A DNA stretch of 34,371 bases from MA-ANB-1 sp040878225. GTDB lineage: Bacteria; Actinomycetota; Acidimicrobiia; Spongiisociales; ZC4RG35. The position numbers and the translations under genes are program-made. Below, piece by piece: positions 31,073 through 34,371 of the stretch. The first letter of the stretch is position 1. The number at the start of each line of letters is the position of its first letter. The stretch spans positions 1 through 34,371 of the forward strand of contig JBBDMR010000028.1 of the NCBI GenBank assembly GCA_040878225.1, in the 5' to 3' direction. The notes beneath the pieces are model-generated. The model saw only the letters and a program-made list of their open reading frames with translations. It was not told the DNA's origin and did no database searches.

Positions 31073-32077
31073 CTAGCGCCGCCTTTTGCCCAGGTGCCCA
31101 ACGAGCCGACGTAGCCTTCTCCTGTCGATCAGGACCGCTATCGCGGCGATGAGAGCGCCGAGAATTGCCAGATCCACTTGCGTCGGCCATTGATGTGAGT
31201 TTCGAATCACGTCCGGATCGGCGTCGGACGAGATAGACGCCTGCCCCAGTGCCGGTGGCTCCCCCGATCCCCCGTTCATCAGGCCCGCCACTGTTGTGTC
31301 GCGATCAGCGTCGGGTAATGAGCCTTCGGGTCCAAGCCAGTCGCCGCCGTCGGTTTCGCTCCCGTCAGCTTCCTCGACCGATTCGTCTGCCTGCGATGCG
31401 TCGCCTGCGAGTCCGGAGTCACTTACTTCGGTCGGGTTCGCTGCCGCGTTCGTTGTCGTTTCATCGGACGGGGTTGTTGGCGGCGATTCCCCGAGTGTCG
31501 TTGCAGTGGATGCGTCTGGACTGGTGGTTGTCGTCGGCCCCGCTGATGTTGTGGTTGTCGCCCCCGCTGATGTTGTGGTAGTGGAAATTGTTGTGGTCGT
31601 GGTCGGCTCCGGCTCCTCAGAAACTTCGGATGTGGAGCAGAAGGTGACATGGTCCAACCCATTTAGGGTCAAGTCGATCGTCCCACCCTCACCAGTTTTC
31701 CACATTCCGGAAAGGACCTGGTTTTCGTCGTCGTCGTCGTCGTCATCGTCGTCGTCGTCGTCGTCGCCGTCGATCTTCAACACAACACGAAACACCGGGT
31801 CTTCGTTGTTGTTGGTCCACGAACCATTGGCGGCCAAGGTGATTGCCCCGGTTACGTTGGTCTCGACTTCGCTAAGCGTGCCGTCGTCTTTCTCGACCTT
31901 CCAGAAATCGCCGTTCCAAGCCGGGTTGGTGCTGGAACATTCCACACTGGGAGGGTTGCCATCTCCCAACGCCGGGGGTGAAAATACAGTTATCAATGAC
32001 GCAAGCAGGCCGAAGGCAGCTAGTAATGCCAGTGCCCTTCTTCGAGCGCCGAGACCCCACGTCACAGTCATCTTCAT
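31073..32077 (-). CDS. Surface protein with poly-Asp tract, Thr stalk and C-terminal anchor
   Basis: 334 aa. An N-terminal signal peptide (basic MKMTVTWGLGARRR then a hydrophobic core) leads to an extracellular domain with Cys residues at VECSS and TFCST. The domain contains 13 consecutive Asp. A Thr/Ser-rich stalk with TTTT repeats follows, then an acidic segment, one transmembrane helix (VDLAILGALIAAIAVLI) and a basic tail (RRRLRRLVGHLGKRRR). The architecture is that of a wall-spanning, membrane-anchored protein. The Asp run could bind Ca2+ or other cations. Function unknown. Confidence 0.7.
   Translation of the reverse strand: MKMTVTWGLGARRRALALLAAFGLLASLITVFSPPALGDGNPPSVECSSTNPAWNGDFWKVEKDDGTLSEVETNVTGAITLAANGSWTNNNEDPVFRVVLKIDGDDDDDDDDDDDDDENQVLSGMWKTGEGGTIDLTLNGLDHVTFCSTSEVSEEPEPTTTTTISTTTTSAGATTTTSAGPTTTTSPDASTATTLGESPPTTPSDETTTNAAANPTEVSDSGLAGDASQADESVEEADGSETDGGDWLGPEGSLPDADRDTTVAGLMNGGSGEPPALGQASISSDADPDVIRNSHQWPTQVDLAILGALIAAIAVLIDRRRLRRLVGHLGKRRR
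31725..31769. repeat. GTC trinucleotide microsatellite
   Basis: Six GTC, one ATC, six GTC on the plus strand, encoding the 13-Asp run. Slippage would change tract length in whole codons without breaking the frame. Confidence 0.9.
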
Positions 32078-32305
32078 TCAGGTACCCAAGTTCTTCGGAT
32101 AATACTCCCGGGACGGGCCGATTTCATCACAAGTCCAACAGACCAAAATGGCCGATGCCAGAGCGACCGCGCCTGAGGCAAGCCGGATCGAAACCGTCCG
32201 CACGATTCCGCTTTGGTGCATGGAGAGGGCTCCTCTGTTGTGTGGTCTCCGTCAGCAAAGAAATAGACGGTTCATCTAGGTGCCCGGGCTGAGGCCGCTG
32301 ACTGA

Positions 32306-32794
32306 CTAAGAGGCGGTGGTCGCCGCTGCGGCCTGTCGGTTGTTCACCACGTCGAGTCCAGGCTCGATGCGGAGATTGGAGCGCTTCAACTCTTCGCCAC
32401 AGTGGGCGCACACAGCAACGCTGTAGGTCGGTTTGCCACAGTCGAGATGGACCAACTGGCGGAGGTCGCCGGTGGGGGGTGACCAGCGGTCGCCCCATCG
32501 CCACAGAGCCAGGAGGACATCCATCAGGTCCTTGCCTTTCTCGGTGAGCCGGTACTCGTCACGCGGCGGGTGCTCTTGATACTGGACGGCTTCGAAGACT
32601 CCGGCGGCGACGAGGCGGTCGAGCCGGTTGGAGAGGATGTTGCGTGCGATGCCGAGGTCGTTGGCGAAGTCTTCGAACCGGCGGACACCCATGAAGGCGT
32701 CGCGGAGGATGAGGACATTCCACCTGTCGCCGATGATGTCGACATTGCGGGCGATGGAACATTCGAGGTATCCGAGGTCTTTGGGACCGGGCAT
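32306..32794 (-). CDS. HxlR-family transcriptional regulator
   Basis: 162-aa winged-helix regulator. The HxlR signature is complete: CSIARNVDIIGDRWNVLILRDAFMGVRRFEDFANDLGIARNILSNRLDRLVAAGVFE, then YRLTEKGKDLMDVLLALWRWGDRW. The C-terminal extension has VHLDCGKPTYSVAVCAHCGEEL, whose Cys/His pattern may bind Zn. Promoter TTGCAG, 17 bases, TACAAT (32829-32801) puts +1 on the ATG, so the mRNA is probably leaderless. It is divergent from the hydrolase gene and likely controls it and itself. Confidence 0.88.
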   Translation of the reverse strand: MPGPKDLGYLECSIARNVDIIGDRWNVLILRDAFMGVRRFEDFANDLGIARNILSNRLDRLVAAGVFEAVQYQEHPPRDEYRLTEKGKDLMDVLLALWRWGDRWSPPTGDLRQLVHLDCGKPTYSVAVCAHCGEELKRSNLRIEPGLDVVNNRQAAAATTAS

Positions 32795-32815
32795 GTGTCC
32801 ATTGTAGACCAGGGG

Positions 32816-32866
32816 GTTGCAAACTGCAACGGACTCCTATAAGGTGAGTTTCACTATGAAACGCAC
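32816..32866. promoter_or_regulatory. Two operator-like palindromes between hxlR and hydrolase
   Basis: First: GTTGCA-AAC-TGCAAC, perfect, 32816-32830, overlapping the regulator's -35. Second: GTGAGTTTCA (32844-32853), spacer CTA, TGAAACGCAC (32857-32866), 9 of 10 matched, overlapping the start of the small ORF. Both are plausible HxlR binding sites. Confidence 0.6.
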
Positions 32867-33002
32867 ACGTATTTCCAGAAGGAATCGCAACAAGAAGCTG
32901 CTTTCTCGACTCCGTCCCCGCACGCCGCTCTATGTTGTCGAACCATGTGACGCTCTCGCCGACCTCGACCCCGGTTTGCTGGTTTGGCGGGCCCATCGAT
33001 GA
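32856..33002 (+). CDS. Small basic ORF upstream of hydrolase
   Basis: 48 codons, ATG 32856 preceded by AAGGTGAG at good spacing. The N-terminal half is very basic (KRTRISRRNRNKK). Its TGA overlaps the ATG of the hydrolase (ATGA), suggesting translational coupling. No homology recognised; it could be a leader ORF or chance. Confidence 0.35.
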   Translation: MKRTRISRRNRNKKLLSRLRPRTPLYVVEPCDALADLDPGLLVWRAHR

Positions 33003-33823
33003 GAGTCCCGGTCCCGGTGAGGGTGATCCCGGCCATGGCAACGCGGGCCTGGTTCACGCCTCCTCCGCTCTCGGAGCGACGCCGGCAGTTGTGGGAACAG
33101 TCATTGGAAGAGACCGAGCCGATCACCGTCGACTTCGACGGCAGACCGCTCAACGGGTTTCGCTACGGCGGAGGACCGCTGGTCTTTCTCGTGCACGGCT
33201 GGGGTGGGCGGGCAGCGCAGATGGGCCAGCTGGCCCGGTCGGTTGCCGATCAGGGTTTTACGGTCGTCGCAATTGACTTCCCCGGTCACGGTGACCAGAA
33301 GTGGGACACGTCGGACATCTTCCAGATGTCTTCGGCACTGAACCAACTCGTAGCTCAATTTGGGGCGCCCCGAGCAGTGATCGCACATTCTCTGGGAGCG
33401 ATGGCTGTGGTCTATGCCTTCCAGTCCGCCATGCCCGAGCGGGTCGTACTGCTGGCGCCGATGCTCGACATCAACGAGGCTCTGGACACTTTCGCCGGTC
33501 GTGCCCGGCTGATGCCGTGGACTGCGGCCTCCCTCAAGAAGAGGCTCCGTCGCTTCTGTGGGGATTCTTGGGCGATTCTGGCGGCAGGGACCGACACCGA
33601 TTTCGGAGCCGCCGACGTGTTGGTGGTCCACGATCCTGACGATCCCGATACCAAGTTCGAGTCTTCTGCGGTGCTTGCTGCGGTGCGAGACCGCACCAGC
33701 CTTGTGGTTGCCAACTCCAGGGGACACAACGGAGTACTGGCTGATGGGGAAGTGGCCGAAGCGGTCGGTCGCTTTCTGCTTGGCGTGGTTCCCGAAGCCA
33801 AAGAGTCTCCCCGGAGCTTCTAA
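32999..33823 (+). CDS. Alpha/beta hydrolase
   Basis: 274 aa serine hydrolase. Core motifs are VFLVHGWGGRAAQMG near residue 63 (oxyanion region), the nucleophile elbow AHSLGA near 129 (Ser), the likely acid in VLVVHDPDDPDTKF near 211, and the catalytic His in NSRGHNGVLAD near 242. ATG 32999 overlaps the small ORF stop; a later ATG at 33035 is also possible. Family members hydrolyse esters or lactones, and the substrate is unknown. Probably repressed by the divergent HxlR protein. Confidence 0.82.
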   Translation: MRVPVPVRVIPAMATRAWFTPPPLSERRRQLWEQSLEETEPITVDFDGRPLNGFRYGGGPLVFLVHGWGGRAAQMGQLARSVADQGFTVVAIDFPGHGDQKWDTSDIFQMSSALNQLVAQFGAPRAVIAHSLGAMAVVYAFQSAMPERVVLLAPMLDINEALDTFAGRARLMPWTAASLKKRLRRFCGDSWAILAAGTDTDFGAADVLVVHDPDDPDTKFESSAVLAAVRDRTSLVVANSRGHNGVLADGEVAEAVGRFLLGVVPEAKESPRSF

Positions 33824-33946
33824 GCCCGGAGTGAGCCGGACCCGGGAAGGGCTCAGTTGGAGTTTCCTTCACAAGCTCCCTCTGCCAAATCGGCATGAAT
33901 GTTGGGAGAACTACCGAGGCTTGAACCTGCTCTATCCTGCGGCGAC
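33824..33946. other. Intergenic, 123 bp
   Basis: Between the hydrolase and the HAD gene. No RNA gene, terminator or clear promoter was recognised. Confidence 0.3.
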
Positions 33947-34336
33947 GTGACTCGAGGTATACACACATCTCAAGCAGTTGTGTTCGACGTCGGTGGAGTG
34001 CTGCTGGACTGGGATCCTGACTATCTGTTCCGGAAGCTGATCGCAGACGACGATGAGCGCCAGTGGTTCCTGGCTGAGGTCTGTTCTCCCGCCTGGAACG
34101 CAGAACAAGACAGGGGACGGAGCTGGGCCGAGGCCACAGCGGAACTCGGCGAGCTGTTCCCCGAGCACTCCAACTTGATCGCAGCATACGACGAGCGGTG
34201 GGAGGAGATGGTGTCGGGGGCTATCGAGAGAACAGTCGCTGTCCTCTCCGACCTGAGCGCAGCGGGTGTCCCCACGTTTGCTCTGACCAACTTCTCCACT
34301 GAGAAATGGGAGGTGGCTAAGTGCTCTGGGTCATAA
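33947..34336 (+). pseudogene. HAD-family hydrolase, truncated
   Basis: A haloacid-dehalogenase-like phosphatase (HAD-IA, YihX-like) starting at GTG 33947. Motif I is VVFDVGGVLLDWD (nucleophile Asp). The cap is present (FLAEVCSPAWNAEQDRG), as is motif II (FALTNFSTEKW). After about 125 residues the protein ends abruptly in KCSGS and TAA. Motifs III and IV (Lys, Asp-Asp) are missing, and no other frame in the last 35 bases restores them. Either an old truncation or a rearrangement or assembly breakpoint at the window edge. Confidence 0.6.
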
Positions 34337-34371
34337 GTTCGGTCACGTATAGGGGTTATGCGGCGGCGGCG

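Noticed and set aside
32078..32305. Riboswitch (c-di-GMP or c-di-AMP type) upstream of the poly-Asp surface protein, and a 7-codon ORF MNRLFLC at 32273-32250
   Set aside because: No conserved riboswitch core was found, and the mini-ORF has one Cys codon and no attenuator structure.
1..34371. CRISPR array, prophage or insertion sequence with transposase
   Set aside because: No regularly spaced direct repeats, phage genes or transposase ORFs were seen.

Overview
The window is GC-rich with dense, overlapping genes, many GTG/TTG starts and several promoters that place +1 on or beside the start codon. It contains an ECF sigma/RskA-like pair, Thr-rich stalked surface proteins, a Flp-type pilin and a fused branched-chain E1. 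This fits an uncultivated actinobacterium, perhaps of the Acidimicrobiia. That assignment is inferred from gene style and was not tested by phylogeny.

Layout. 51-3151 (-): leucine-type dehydrogenase and fused branched-chain 2-oxoacid dehydrogenase E1. 3306-4043: actinobacterial hypothetical. 4044-4419: non-coding, with a CRP-type palindrome and a terminator-ended structured RNA candidate. 4420-16808: a purine-catabolism supercluster. The forward operon 4420-8849 encodes an AhpD-like selenoprotein, allantoinase, an allantoicase/OHCU-decarboxylase fusion, HIU hydrolase and urate oxidase. Facing it (8851-10860, -) are a MerB-like selenoprotein and a citrate-lyase-like DUF6986-type protein. Divergent from these (10921-16808, +) are 8-oxoguanine deaminase, a three-subunit xanthine dehydrogenase and adenosine deaminase. 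16796-19756: Ni/Co ECF transporter NikMN-Q-O and a divergent Fur-family (Nur-like) regulator around a perfect operator. 19827-23756: Flp-like pilin, stalked membrane protein, glpD with a one-base frameshift, beta-propeller lipoprotein. 23744-26349 (-): two CNNM/CorC proteins. 26674-27198: VOC protein split in frame by a palindromic element of about 168 bp. 27216-29045: COG4315 lipoprotein, ECF sigma factor, RskA-like protein. 29061-31023: Cys-codon attenuator controlling cysteine synthase, TusA and DsrE-like genes. 31073-34336: poly-Asp surface protein, HxlR regulator, alpha/beta hydrolase, truncated HAD protein.

Main discovery. Two genes that look broken are best read as selenoprotein genes. 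In each, an in-frame TGA sits exactly where the family has its catalytic Cys. Each TGA is followed at 18-19 nt by a hairpin with a GGTC(T) apical loop, the bacterial SECIS signature, and the family-matching frame continues to a normal stop. One (AhpD-like, C-x-x-U) heads the urate-oxidase operon, so a selenol peroxidase is co-expressed with an H2O2-producing enzyme. The other is MerB-like, with Sec at the position of the second catalytic Cys. Other notable features are a complete four-segment Cys attenuator and an in-frame palindromic insertion whose ends match a short palindrome at 3232-3280.
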